From NCBI RefSeq assembly GCF_021699195.1, contig NZ_SSXE01000088.1, forward strand, positions 1 through 37,673: a stretch of 37,673 bases of DNA. The letters run 5' to 3'. Below, one piece after another: positions 14,929-22,568 of the stretch (position 1 is its first letter; the number at the start of each line of letters is the position of its first letter). Origin of the DNA: Nonomuraea sp. MG754425. GTDB taxonomy: Bacteria; Actinomycetota; Actinomycetes; Streptosporangiales; Streptosporangiaceae. The position numbers and the translations under genes were made by a program. Below the pieces are notes generated by a model. That model ran no database searches and had not been told where the DNA came from. It saw only the letters and a program-made list of their open reading frames with translations.

Positions 14929-16229
14929 CCGCCCCCGACCGGGCCGTCGTCGTCGGGGCCGGCATCGCCGGCCTCGCCGCGGCGCGCGCCCTGAGCGGGG
15001 CCTTCTCCGAGGTCACCATCGTCGAACGCGACCTGCTGCCCGACGTGCCCCGTCCCCGGTCCGGCGTTCCGCAGGGCCGCCACGGGCACGCGCTCGCCGC
15101 CCAGGGGCTGCGCGTGCTCGGCGAGCTCTTCCCCGGGCTCGGCGACGACCTGCACGCGGCGGGCGCGCCCGCGATCGACTTCTGCGTCCAGGCCGAACAC
15201 CACTGGCCGGACGGGGTGCCGTCCGCGACGCCGTCCGAGGTGGTCATCCAGCCGGTCAGCCGGCCGCTGCTGGAGGACGTCCTGCGCCGCCGCGTCATGG
15301 CGCTGCCCGGCGTCCGCGTCGTGGCCGGGCACACGGCCACCGGCCTGCTGGGCGACGCGCGCCGGGTCACCGGCGTGCGCCTCGGCAGGCGCGGCGGCGG
15401 GGCCACGACGTTGCGCGCGAGCCTGGTCGCCGAGGCCGCCGGACGCTCGTCCAAGCTGCCCGCCTGGCTGGCCGGCCTCGGTGTGCCGCCGCCACCGGAG
15501 AGCGCCGTGGACGCCGGCGTCGGCTACGCCACCCGTGGCTACCTGCTCGAATCCGGCGACGCCCCGCCCTGGCGGGCGCTGTTCGAGATCCCGCACGCCC
15601 CGGTCGTCGCCCGCGGCTGCTTCGCCCTGCGCGTCGAGGACGACCGGCTGCTGGTCACCCTGCAGGGCGCGGCGGGCGACCACCCGCCCGCCGACCCCGA
15701 CGGCTTCGAACGCTTCATGAAGTCCCTGCGCAGCGACATCGCCGCCGTCGTCGCGCCGCTGCGTCCCGAACCGGGCGTGCACCGCTACGGGCGCTCGGCC
15801 GCGCTGCGCCGGCACTACCACCGGCTGCGGCGCTGGCCCGAGGGCCTGATCGTGCTCGGCGACGCCGCCTGCACCTTCAACCCCCTGTACGCCCAGGGCA
15901 TGACGGTGGCCGCCCTGGAGGCCAGGGCGCTGGCCGAACTGCTCGGCACGGCCCCCGGCCCCGGCGGGCTCTCGCGGGAGTTCCAGCGGCGGGCCGGCCG
16001 GATCACCCGCTGGCCGTGGACCATGTCCGCGCTGGCGGACCGGGCGTGGACCGACAGCGGCCCCCTGGTCGCGGCCACGCATCGGTACCTGAGCGCCTGC
16101 CAGGACCTCGCGGTCGGCGACCCGGCCATGTTCCGCGACCTGGCGCGGGTGACGAACATGCTCACCGGCCCCGCGCCGCTGCTCCGCCCCCGCCACCTGG
16201 CCCGGCTCGCGGCCCGTCCGGCCTCGTGA
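14925..16229 (+). CDS. FAD-dependent monooxygenase, LasC/MonCI-like epoxidase
   Basis: A 434-residue flavoprotein. The Rossmann GAGIAG is at residues 11-16, an ERD end-of-strand acid follows, then PRPRSGVPQGRHGHAL, a signature of the LasC/MonCI polyether epoxidase-type monooxygenases. The second FAD motif is LIVLGDAACTFNPLYAQGM. Such enzymes epoxidise polyene chains before ring formation. No signal peptide or membrane anchor is seen, though the C-terminus is hydrophobic and basic. GTG 14925 is chosen because it overlaps the AveC-like gene's TGA (GTGA) and places the Rossmann motif properly at the N-terminus. It is the last gene of the plus-strand operon. Family call is good; the epoxidation role is inferred from the motif and from its AveC-like partner. 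Confidence 0.85.
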   Translation: MTAPDRAVVVGAGIAGLAAARALSGAFSEVTIVERDLLPDVPRPRSGVPQGRHGHALAAQGLRVLGELFPGLGDDLHAAGAPAIDFCVQAEHHWPDGVPSATPSEVVIQPVSRPLLEDVLRRRVMALPGVRVVAGHTATGLLGDARRVTGVRLGRRGGGATTLRASLVAEAAGRSSKLPAWLAGLGVPPPPESAVDAGVGYATRGYLLESGDAPPWRALFEIPHAPVVARGCFALRVEDDRLLVTLQGAAGDHPPADPDGFERFMKSLRSDIAAVVAPLRPEPGVHRYGRSAALRRHYHRLRRWPEGLIVLGDAACTFNPLYAQGMTVAALEARALAELLGTAPGPGGLSREFQRRAGRITRWPWTMSALADRAWTDSGPLVAATHRYLSACQDLAVGDPAMFRDLARVTNMLTGPAPLLRPRHLARLAARPAS

Positions 16230-16236
16230 GCCGGAC
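16216..16236. terminator. Bidirectional terminator hairpin between convergent genes
   Basis: GTCCGGC (16216-16222), loop CTCGTGA, GCCGGAC (16230-16236), extended by GGCC outside with a one-base bulge. The loop includes the epoxidase stop codon. The convergent P450 stop is seven bases further on, so the hairpin can serve both transcripts. Confidence 0.55.
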
Positions 16237-16242
16237 GGCCTC

Positions 16243-17415
16243 TCACCAGGCCACGGGCAGCCGGACGGGCCCGCGGATCAGCAGCCCCGACTTCCATGCG
16301 ATGTCCTCGGCCGGCACCGCGAGCCGCAGTTCGGGGAAGCGCCGCAGCAGGGTCTCCAGGCTGACCTCGATCTCCTGGCGGGCCAGGGCGGCGCCCAGGC
16401 AGTAGTGCGCGCCGTGTCCGAACGACATGTTCGGACGCGGCGGCCGGGCGATGTCGAAGCGCTCCGGGTCGGGGAAGGCCGCCGGGTCGCGGTTGGCCGC
16501 CGCCATCGACGGCATCACCGCCTCGCCCGACCGGATCGTCCCCGAGGGCAGCTCCACGTCGGCCGTGGTGACCCGCAGCAACCCGCCGTCGGCGGGCATC
16601 TCGTAGCGCAGGATCTCCTCCACCGCGCCGGGGACCAGGCCGGGGCTCTCGCGCAGGGTCCGGTACTGGCCGCTGGTCAGCAGCGACAGCACACCCCGGG
16701 ACAGCACGTTGGCGGTCGTCTCGTGCCCCGCCACGATCAGGCTGGCCACCAGGCGCACCATCTCGTCCTCGGCGAGCACGTCACCGCCGTCGTGCGCGGC
16801 GATCAGGGCGTCGATGAGCGCGTCACCGGGTTCGGCGCGGCGCTGGGCGATGAGCTCGCGCGAGTACGCGGCGAACTCGCGCTCGGCCCGCCGCCGCTGC
16901 TGCGGCGTGTACGCCGTGCTCGACAGGAACACGTCCGACCAGGCCGCGAACCGCGTCAGGTCGGCGGCGGGCACCCCGAGCAGCAGGAAGATCACCCGCA
17001 GCGGCAGCCGTACCGCGAAGTCCGAGACCAGGTCGGCCGGCGGGCCTCCCATGCCGGCGGCGAGCTCGTCGGCGACGGCCGCCACCCGTGGCCGCCACGA
17101 CTCCACCTGACGCGGCAGGAACGCCTTGCCCACCAGGCGGCGGATCCGGGTGTGCCGGGGCGGGTCGATGTTGGACAGCGCCTCCGGATCGCTGCCGGCC
17201 ACGATCCGCGGGGCGCCGGGGTAGCCGAGCTCGCGGGTGAGGTGCGGGCTGGCCAGCAGCGTGCGGACGTCGGCGTAGCGCACCACCACCCGGGCGTGGT
17301 CGCCGCTGGGCAGCCGGGCGGGAGCCAGCGGGGCGTTCCTGCGCCGCTCGTCGAACTCGGCGGGCGGCGTCCCGCGCGGGCCCGGGGGGAAGGGGAAACC
17401 AGGATCGGACGGCAT
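16243..17415 (-). CDS. Cytochrome P450
   Basis: A 390-residue soluble bacterial P450. The I-helix oxygen-binding motif is AGHETT, the K-helix ExxR is EILR, and the heme loop FGHGAHYCLG puts the thiolate at Cys339. The start is ATG 17415, with AAGGAG seven bases upstream; a longer in-frame version from 17484 adds a basic tail without a ribosome site. It lies downstream of the second P450 on the same strand (81-base gap, probably one operon) and converges with the PKS operon. It would need ferredoxin and reductase from elsewhere; none is encoded here. Likely a tailoring hydroxylase or epoxidase of the polyketide, by proximity only. Confidence 0.93.
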   Translation of the reverse strand: MPSDPGFPFPPGPRGTPPAEFDERRRNAPLAPARLPSGDHARVVVRYADVRTLLASPHLTRELGYPGAPRIVAGSDPEALSNIDPPRHTRIRRLVGKAFLPRQVESWRPRVAAVADELAAGMGGPPADLVSDFAVRLPLRVIFLLLGVPAADLTRFAAWSDVFLSSTAYTPQQRRRAEREFAAYSRELIAQRRAEPGDALIDALIAAHDGGDVLAEDEMVRLVASLIVAGHETTANVLSRGVLSLLTSGQYRTLRESPGLVPGAVEEILRYEMPADGGLLRVTTADVELPSGTIRSGEAVMPSMAAANRDPAAFPDPERFDIARPPRPNMSFGHGAHYCLGAALARQEIEVSLETLLRRFPELRLAVPAEDIAWKSGLLIRGPVRLPVAW

Positions 17416-17496
17416 GCTCGCGCTCCTTCTCGATCGGTCGTGGTCCGGCTTCTCGGCGGGTCCCGGCCGACGGCGCGGCCGCAACCGCCGCGGGGC

Positions 17497-18732
17497 TCAG
17501 CCCGCGGCCGGGCGTGTGAGCTGGACGGGCAGCTCGCTCCAGCCCTGGATCATGAAGGACGCGAACTGGCGCGGCCCGCCGGCCCCGGGAGCCGGCCGCA
17601 GGTCGGGGAAGCGGTCGAAGAGCGCGGGCAGCGCGGTGAGCGCCTCCTGCCAGGCCAGCGGTTCCCCGACGCAGTGGTGCGCGCCGATGCCGAAGGCCAG
17701 GTTCTCGCGCTGCTCGCGACCGGCGTCGAAGCGGTCGGCGTCCTCGCCGTGCTGGACCAGGTCGCGCCCGACCCCGAGATAGGTGGCCAGGATGGCGTCA
17801 CCCTCTGGGATGCGCACGCCGTCCAGGTCGAGGGGCTCGACCGCGAACCGCAGCGGGATGTTGGCCGCCGACGGGCTCCACCGGAGGGTCTCCCTGACCA
17901 CCGCCTCCCAGCCGATGTCGCCCGCGCGCACCCGCCGGAGCTGGTCGGGGTGGTCGAGCAGGGCCTGCGTGGCGTTCAGGATGAGGCTGACGGTGGTCTC
18001 CTGGCCGCCGGAGATGATCATCAGCAGGGTGTCGCTCAGCTCCTGCGCCGTCAGCCGGTCGCCCTCGTCGCGGGCGTTGATGAGCTGGGTGGTCAGGTCG
18101 TCGGCCGGGTGCTCGGTCTTGAGCGCGATGAGGTGGCCGATCATGCCGTACACCTCGACGACCGCGGCGGCGGCCAGCGCGGGTTCGGTCGTGGTGTCCA
18201 GCACCGTCGAGACGAGCCGGGCGAAGTCGAGGCGCATGTCCTCGGGGACGCCGAACAGCTCGCAGATCACGCCCAGCGGCAGCGGGTGCGCGAACGCGGA
18301 GCGCAGCTCGACGACCTGGCCGGGGGGCAGCGCGGCCAGGCCGTCGATGAGCTCGGTGGTGATGCGGTCGATGATCGGCTGGATCGCCTTGGTCCGGTGG
18401 TGGGTGAAGCTCGGCGCCAGCAGCTTGCGCAGCCGCCGGTGCTCGGAGCCGTAGGCGTTCAGCATGGTCTGCCCGCCGACCACGACGTTGATCCAGGCCC
18501 ACTCGGGACGGACGGCCACCTCGGGCCACAACCGCCAGTGCCGGCGGGCGTCCTTGCTGACCTTGGGGTCGAGCAGGAGCTGTCGGAGCAGGTCGTGGCG
18601 GGTGACCGCCCACGCGGGGATGCCGCCGGGCAGTTCCACCCGCACGACGGGGGCGATGGCGCGCAACCGCGCGGCCTCGCCGGGGAGATCGGCGCCTGAG
18701 GGGTCGAGGACGAAGGGCGGTTGGCTGGTCAT
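17497..18732 (-). CDS. Cytochrome P450
   Basis: A 411-residue bacterial P450. The I-helix motif is GGQETT, with Gln where most family members have His or Glu/Asp before the Thr pair. The K-helix ExxR is ETLR, and the heme loop FGIGAHHCVG gives Cys354. ATG 18732 has AGGAG seven bases upstream. The residue after the heme motif is Trp (EPLAWQEA) where most bacterial P450s have Arg (LAR). It leads the two-P450 minus-strand group that faces the PKS operon and may start from a promoter in the 141-base gap before it. Role in the polyketide pathway is inferred from position. Confidence 0.93.
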   Translation of the reverse strand: MTSQPPFVLDPSGADLPGEAARLRAIAPVVRVELPGGIPAWAVTRHDLLRQLLLDPKVSKDARRHWRLWPEVAVRPEWAWINVVVGGQTMLNAYGSEHRRLRKLLAPSFTHHRTKAIQPIIDRITTELIDGLAALPPGQVVELRSAFAHPLPLGVICELFGVPEDMRLDFARLVSTVLDTTTEPALAAAAVVEVYGMIGHLIALKTEHPADDLTTQLINARDEGDRLTAQELSDTLLMIISGGQETTVSLILNATQALLDHPDQLRRVRAGDIGWEAVVRETLRWSPSAANIPLRFAVEPLDLDGVRIPEGDAILATYLGVGRDLVQHGEDADRFDAGREQRENLAFGIGAHHCVGEPLAWQEALTALPALFDRFPDLRPAPGAGGPRQFASFMIQGWSELPVQLTRPAAG

Positions 18733-18809
18733 GCGGACGCTCCTGGGAGAGCCGGGGCGCCTCGGAGCGGGGCCCCGTCTCGTCCGACGATAGGGACGCC
18801 GCGTCGTTT

Positions 18810-18829
18810 ACCGGCCTCTTCCGGCCGGT
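18810..18829. promoter_or_regulatory. Inverted repeat upstream of the P450 operon
   Basis: ACCGGCC (18810-18816), TCTTCC, GGCCGGT (18823-18829). On the minus strand it follows a TTGACA (18835-18840) at spacer distance, but no fitting -10 is visible. It could be an operator for the P450s or a terminator for the arabinofuranosidase that stops at 18874. Confidence 0.35.
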
Positions 18830-18873
18830 CGAAGTGTCAAACTCGGCGGCGATCTTGACGGGGCCGGGCGGTG

Positions 18874-20433
18874 CTACGCCCAGGGGGCGGCGACCACCCA
18901 GCTCACGTCGTCGGCCCACGACGTGGCGCTGTCGAAGGTGTTCGTGCCGCCCTCGCTGCCGATGTAGACGATGTTGTCGTAGTGGCGCAGCAGGCGGTTC
19001 GGGAAGTTGAAGGAGGCCCACGAAAGCCCCTGACCGTTCAGGCCGGTCTGCGGGCAGAAGGTGGCGTCACCGGCGAACAGGGCGCTGCCGTCGTTGGCGG
19101 CGCGGTAGAGCCGGTAGTTGCTGTGCCGCAGGTAGCTGCCCGGATAGTTCTTCGACTCGAACGACACGCAGGCGCTGTAGGCCAGGCCGGCGCGCACGAT
19201 CCAGGTGGCGTCGTTCTTGTCCAGCGACGAGCTGGCCGAGGTGATCACGGAGGTGACGGCCTGGTCGTTCTGGTGGCGGACGTAGCGGCCGGTGCAGCAG
19301 GCCGTCGTCGCGCGCAGCGAGATCGACGCCCCGGCGGCGGGTGTCCCGGCGGGACGGGCGGCCGTGGTGTAGCCGGCGGCCACGATGCCGGCCTGGACGG
19401 CGTTCTCGGTGGCGTCCGTCGGATAGCCGGAGGTCATCACGCCCTCGTAGAAGGTGCCGGCGGAGCTGTTGCTGTTGTCGCCGCCGATGCCCAGGATGAT
19501 GGCCCCCTCCTTCTTCATCGGGTTGTAGCCCGCGACGTTGGGCCGCGCCCCGTTGTAGTAGGTGGACAGGCCGCCCGACTGCGCGTTGCCCGCCCGGATG
19601 GACCAGTGGTTCGGCTCGCCCTTGACGATGGCGGTCAGGTACCGGTGGGTCACGGTCGGGTCGCCCGCGTTGTAGCCGGCGTTCACGCCGGAGAACAGGC
19701 CGTTCTCCAGGTCGGCCATCACCCACGGGCCGTTGCCGGCGCCGTAGCCCCACGCCTTGATGTTGCCGAAGTAGATGGTCTCCATGGTGCCGTTGCCGTT
19801 GTCGCGGCTGTTGGTCTCGGCGTTGCCGTAGTCGAAGCAGCAGCCGGCGTTGTAGTGGGCGCCGTCGAAGACGGCGTACATGCCCTCCGGCTGGTCGCCC
19901 TTGGCGACGCCGCTGGTGTTGTTGTTGCGGTAGCCGGTGCCGGGGGCCACGAAGACGCCGTACGCCTTGTGCCCGCCGACCATGGTGGGCGCCGCCGTCG
20001 CCACGGCGAGGTTGTCGTACCCGCCCGGGGCCGGGCCGTTGAAGCCGCCGGGGGGCGCCTGGGTCAGGTGGTTGCCGCGTCCCGACTGGTCGTAGATGAC
20101 GGTGATCACGCACGTCGTACGGGCGCAGAAGGAGTCCTGCGCCGCGGCGTTGGCGTACCCGCCCGCGCTGAGCAGGCCGATGTTCTGGGTGGCGTTGTCC
20201 GAGGAGCGGCGTACCTGGTAGAGCGACCCGTTGTAGGTGGCGTACAGGGCGCGGGTCGTGCTGTGGGCCGCCACGCACGGGGTGCCGCCGGCGGCGTAGA
20301 GGTCGCATGACTGCGACGCGGCGGCCTGCGACGGGGCGGGGACGCCCGCCAGCAGCCCGGCGGCGAGGGCGACGGCCGCTCCGGTGGCCAGCGCGGCCTT
20401 CTTCGCATTCCCTAATCCGAACCCGACGATCAT
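18874..20433 (-). CDS. abfB: Secreted alpha-L-arabinofuranosidase, GH54 + CBM42 (AbfB type)
   Basis: A 519-residue exported enzyme that removes arabinofuranosyl side chains from arabinan and arabinoxylan. An N-terminal Sec signal (positive KK, hydrophobic AALATGAAVALAAGLLAG, cleavage near AAA-SQS) is followed by a GH54 catalytic domain (residues ~43-358) beginning CDLYAAGGTPCVAAHSTTRALY. Glu243 in DLENGLFSG and Asp319 in GIGGDNSN align with the nucleophile E221 and acid/base D297 of Aspergillus AbfB. A C-terminal CBM42 beta-trefoil (about 368-519) has the repeated RYVRHQN / SYLRHSN / RLLRHYD arabinose-binding pattern. The length equals the fungal enzyme. It has its own promoter and a LacI-type operator. 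The close likeness to fungal AbfB over the entire length is notable. Confidence 0.95.
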   Translation of the reverse strand: MIVGFGLGNAKKAALATGAAVALAAGLLAGVPAPSQAAASQSCDLYAAGGTPCVAAHSTTRALYATYNGSLYQVRRSSDNATQNIGLLSAGGYANAAAQDSFCARTTCVITVIYDQSGRGNHLTQAPPGGFNGPAPGGYDNLAVATAAPTMVGGHKAYGVFVAPGTGYRNNNTSGVAKGDQPEGMYAVFDGAHYNAGCCFDYGNAETNSRDNGNGTMETIYFGNIKAWGYGAGNGPWVMADLENGLFSGVNAGYNAGDPTVTHRYLTAIVKGEPNHWSIRAGNAQSGGLSTYYNGARPNVAGYNPMKKEGAIILGIGGDNSNSSAGTFYEGVMTSGYPTDATENAVQAGIVAAGYTTAARPAGTPAAGASISLRATTACCTGRYVRHQNDQAVTSVITSASSSLDKNDATWIVRAGLAYSACVSFESKNYPGSYLRHSNYRLYRAANDGSALFAGDATFCPQTGLNGQGLSWASFNFPNRLLRHYDNIVYIGSEGGTNTFDSATSWADDVSWVVAAPWA

Positions 20434-20551
20434 GATGGACCACTGCCTTTCTCGGTCGGCGTCCGCGAACGCTGGAATTTCCGGGCGCGCGCCATTGCTG
20501 AATGGCCGGCCCTCGCCTTCATGAACTGCTCATACGCGGGTCAGATGCTGA

Positions 20552-20565
20552 TGTTAGCGTTAACA
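20552..20565. promoter_or_regulatory. LacI-family operator-like site for abfB
   Basis: TGTTAGCGTTAACA: 7-bp half-sites with one mismatch around a central CG, close to the TGTTAGCGCTAACA form used by several LacI-family sugar regulators. It sits about 50 bases downstream of the predicted transcription start, suiting roadblock repression. No LacI gene lies in the window. Confidence 0.6.
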
Positions 20566-20620
20566 AAATTAAGTGTGGATGACCTCCGAAGGCGTTCTGT
20601 TTTATGAGGGTGACGCGCTC

Positions 20621-20649
20621 ACTATGAATCGGAAGCGAATGTCCGTCAA
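20621..20649 (-). promoter_or_regulatory. abfB promoter
   Basis: On the minus strand TTGACG (20649-20644) and CATAGT (20626-20621) are 17 bases apart, a good housekeeping-sigma promoter. Transcription would begin near 20614. Confidence 0.6.
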
Positions 20650-20703
20650 GGCTTTCACCGCAATGCCGAAAACGTTGTGAGGCGAGCGCGGCATCATGCG
20701 CGT

Positions 20704-20733
20704 CCGCCCCCGCCTCGGGTGAGACGGGGGCGG
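20704..20733 (-). terminator. Terminator hairpin of the pectate lyase gene
   Basis: CCGCCCCCGCCTC (20704-20716), loop GGGT, GAGACGGGGGCGG (20721-20733): a 13-bp stem with one mismatch, 16 bases past the pectate lyase stop on the minus strand. Confidence 0.7.
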
Positions 20734-20749
20734 GCGGTGGCACCGGTGG

Positions 20750-22312
20750 CTATCCTGCGTAGGTCTCGAACTCGGCGACCTTGGGCGTGCTCGCCGCGCC
20801 GGTGATCCGGAAGGTGATCTTGCTCAGCGAGGTCGGGGTGAAGGTGATGGCGCCCGCCCCGCTGCCCGACTTCAGCACCGCTCCGGTGCCGGCGTTGATG
20901 AGCTGCCAGGCGCCGATGGCGCCCGCGGAACCCGCCGCCTCGCGGATGACGACACTGGAGACCGTCGTCGCCGAGCCCCACTTGATCGAGATGTCGCCGG
21001 TCGAGCCGGACGGCGACCAGAAGGTGCTCAGGCTGCCGTCGCGCACGTTGCCGTAGCTCGTCCCGTCGGCCTTGCTGGAGCCGTCGGAGCCGGCGCCGAT
21101 GCTGAGGTTGGGGCCGCCGGGCGTGGGGCCGACGGTCGGCGTCACGGTGGGCGTCACGGTGGGCGTCACGGTCGGTGTCGGGCCGGGCGTCTGCGGGGTG
21201 CAACTGCCGTCCGACACCTGCAGCCCCTTGTTGGCGCCGGCCGTCTGGCGGATGAGCGCGGGCACGCAGCTCGCCCCGTCGAGGGCGTAGGAGTACGGGA
21301 CGCTGACGGTGGTGTTGGACTGCGGGTTGGGCCCGGCGGGGTTGTTCTCGCTGCCCGGGGCGGACCAGGTCACGTTGTCGAAGACGTTGCCGCCGACCTG
21401 CCAGTAGCCCGCTTCGCTCGTGTAGAAGGTGCCGAGGACGTCCTTGGAGTCCTCGAAGTAGTTGTTGTCCACCTTGGCGCGCCCGCCGGCCCGGGAGTTG
21501 ATGCCGGACTCGTGCAGGTTCACGTAGTAGTTGTTGTAGATGTGGGCGATGCCGCCGCGCAGCAGGGGCGTGCGGGAGTCGATGTTCTCGTACAGGTTGT
21601 GGTGGAAGGTGACGTAGCCGTTCGAGCGGTCGCTCTCGCTGGATCCGATGAGCCCGCCACGGCCGGAGTTGCGCAGCGTGCTGTAGGACAGCGTCACGTA
21701 CTGGGTGTCGGCCTTCATGTCGAACAGGCCGTCGAAGCCCTCCGACTCCCCGCCGGACGCCTCCAGGCTGACGTGGTCGACCCAGACGTTGCGTACGCCG
21801 CTCTCCATGCCGATGGCGTCGCCGCCGTTGGAGGTGGGGGAGCCCGACTTCTTGACGTTGCGGACGGTCACGTTGCGGATGATGATGTTGCTGGCTTCGC
21901 GGATGTGGATGCCGAGCTGGTCGAAGACGGCCCCGCCGCCGACCCCGATGATCGTGACGTTGCTGATCTGCTTGAGTTCGATCACATCGGCGGCGGTGTT
22001 GCAGCTCGCGCCCGACACCTTGGTGGTGTTGCCGTGGTTGATGGTCCCGGAGACCTCGATGGTGATCGGGGTGCTGCTGCTGGCCCGGCCGCACAGGGCC
22101 GCGTGGATCTGGGTCCCTGTGGTGGCCCTGACCGTCTGCCCGCCCGCGCCGCCGGTGGTCCCGCCGTTGGCGCCGGCGTAGCCGGTGGCGCCGTCGGCCG
22201 CCGCCGCGGCCTGCGTCGCCGGCAGGGTCATGGCGATCCCGCCGACCGCGGCGACCGCGGTTGCCGCCGCGGCCAGCGCCGCTCGGAGCCGCGACGTGAC
22301 TGCTCGTCTCAT
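20750..22312 (-). CDS. Secreted pectate lyase, PL1, with C-terminal carbohydrate-binding domain
   Basis: A 520-residue exported enzyme that cleaves polygalacturonate by beta-elimination. The ATG 22312 begins a classic signal peptide (MRRAVTSRLR, then AALAAAATAVAAVGGIAMTLPATQA); an extension to 22441 would bury it. The PL1 beta-helix shows NVWVDHVSLE, FDGLFDMKADTQYVTLSYSTLRNSGRGGLIGSS, FHHNLYENIDSRTPLLRGG (the RxPxxR motif carrying the catalytic-region Arg) and AHIYNNYYVN. A Thr-Pro linker with TPTV repeats leads to a ~120-residue beta-sandwich ending KVAEFETYAG, like F5/8-type C or CBM32-like modules. It has its own promoter with an operator between the -35 and -10 boxes, and a terminator. 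Confidence 0.93.
   Translation of the reverse strand: MRRAVTSRLRAALAAAATAVAAVGGIAMTLPATQAAAAADGATGYAGANGGTTGGAGGQTVRATTGTQIHAALCGRASSSTPITIEVSGTINHGNTTKVSGASCNTAADVIELKQISNVTIIGVGGGAVFDQLGIHIREASNIIIRNVTVRNVKKSGSPTSNGGDAIGMESGVRNVWVDHVSLEASGGESEGFDGLFDMKADTQYVTLSYSTLRNSGRGGLIGSSESDRSNGYVTFHHNLYENIDSRTPLLRGGIAHIYNNYYVNLHESGINSRAGGRAKVDNNYFEDSKDVLGTFYTSEAGYWQVGGNVFDNVTWSAPGSENNPAGPNPQSNTTVSVPYSYALDGASCVPALIRQTAGANKGLQVSDGSCTPQTPGPTPTVTPTVTPTVTPTVGPTPGGPNLSIGAGSDGSSKADGTSYGNVRDGSLSTFWSPSGSTGDISIKWGSATTVSSVVIREAAGSAGAIGAWQLINAGTGAVLKSGSGAGAITFTPTSLSKITFRITGAASTPKVAEFETYAG
21131..21180. repeat. 12-bp tandem repeat coding for the Thr-Pro linker
   Basis: About four copies of GTGGGCGTCACG with slight variation, encoding (TPTV)n on the minus strand between the catalytic and binding domains of the pectate lyase. 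Copy number is likely variable by slippage. Confidence 0.7.
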
Positions 22313-22479
22313 CCTCGCTTCACCTTCTCCTTCGAACACCGGGGGGGTGATCGGCTCCGCGCCTGCCGTGGTCCTGTGGCCGCGGTATCGGGCTGCCGAG
22401 GGTCCGGCTGCCGGCGCTGACGGCCGGCGCCGGATACGCACCGCTCACCTGAATGGACGTCTTCGTGGGGACGATCCAC

Positions 22480-22508
22480 ACCGTAGGAAAGCGCTTTCCG
22501 CGTGTCAA
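22480..22508 (-). promoter_or_regulatory. Pectate lyase promoter
   Basis: On the minus strand TTGACA (22508-22503), a 17-base spacer and TACGGT (22485-22480) form a strong actinomycete promoter. Transcription would start near 22473, about 160 bases before the ATG. The spacer is almost entirely filled by a perfect 14-bp palindrome. Confidence 0.75.
22486..22499. promoter_or_regulatory. LacI-family operator inside the pectate lyase promoter
   Basis: GGAAAGCGCTTTCC, a perfect palindrome with the central CG typical of LacI-family operators, placed between the -35 and -10 boxes so that a bound repressor would block RNA polymerase. The half-site differs from the abfB site, so a different regulator is likely. 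Confidence 0.75.
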
Positions 22509-22568
22509 CGCGGCCTGAAACTTTCATGTCCGGCCGCGATCGCGCCACGGGGAGCGCACCCCGCCCGC

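Larger units (their letters stand above)
20434..20749. other. 316-base intergenic region of abfB
   Basis: It holds, from right to left, the pectate lyase terminator (20704-20733), the abfB promoter (20621-20649) and a LacI-type operator (20552-20565). A leader of about 180 bases separates the predicted start of transcription from the abfB ATG. The region is clearly AT-richer than the neighbouring genes. No gene is visible in it. Confidence 0.6.
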
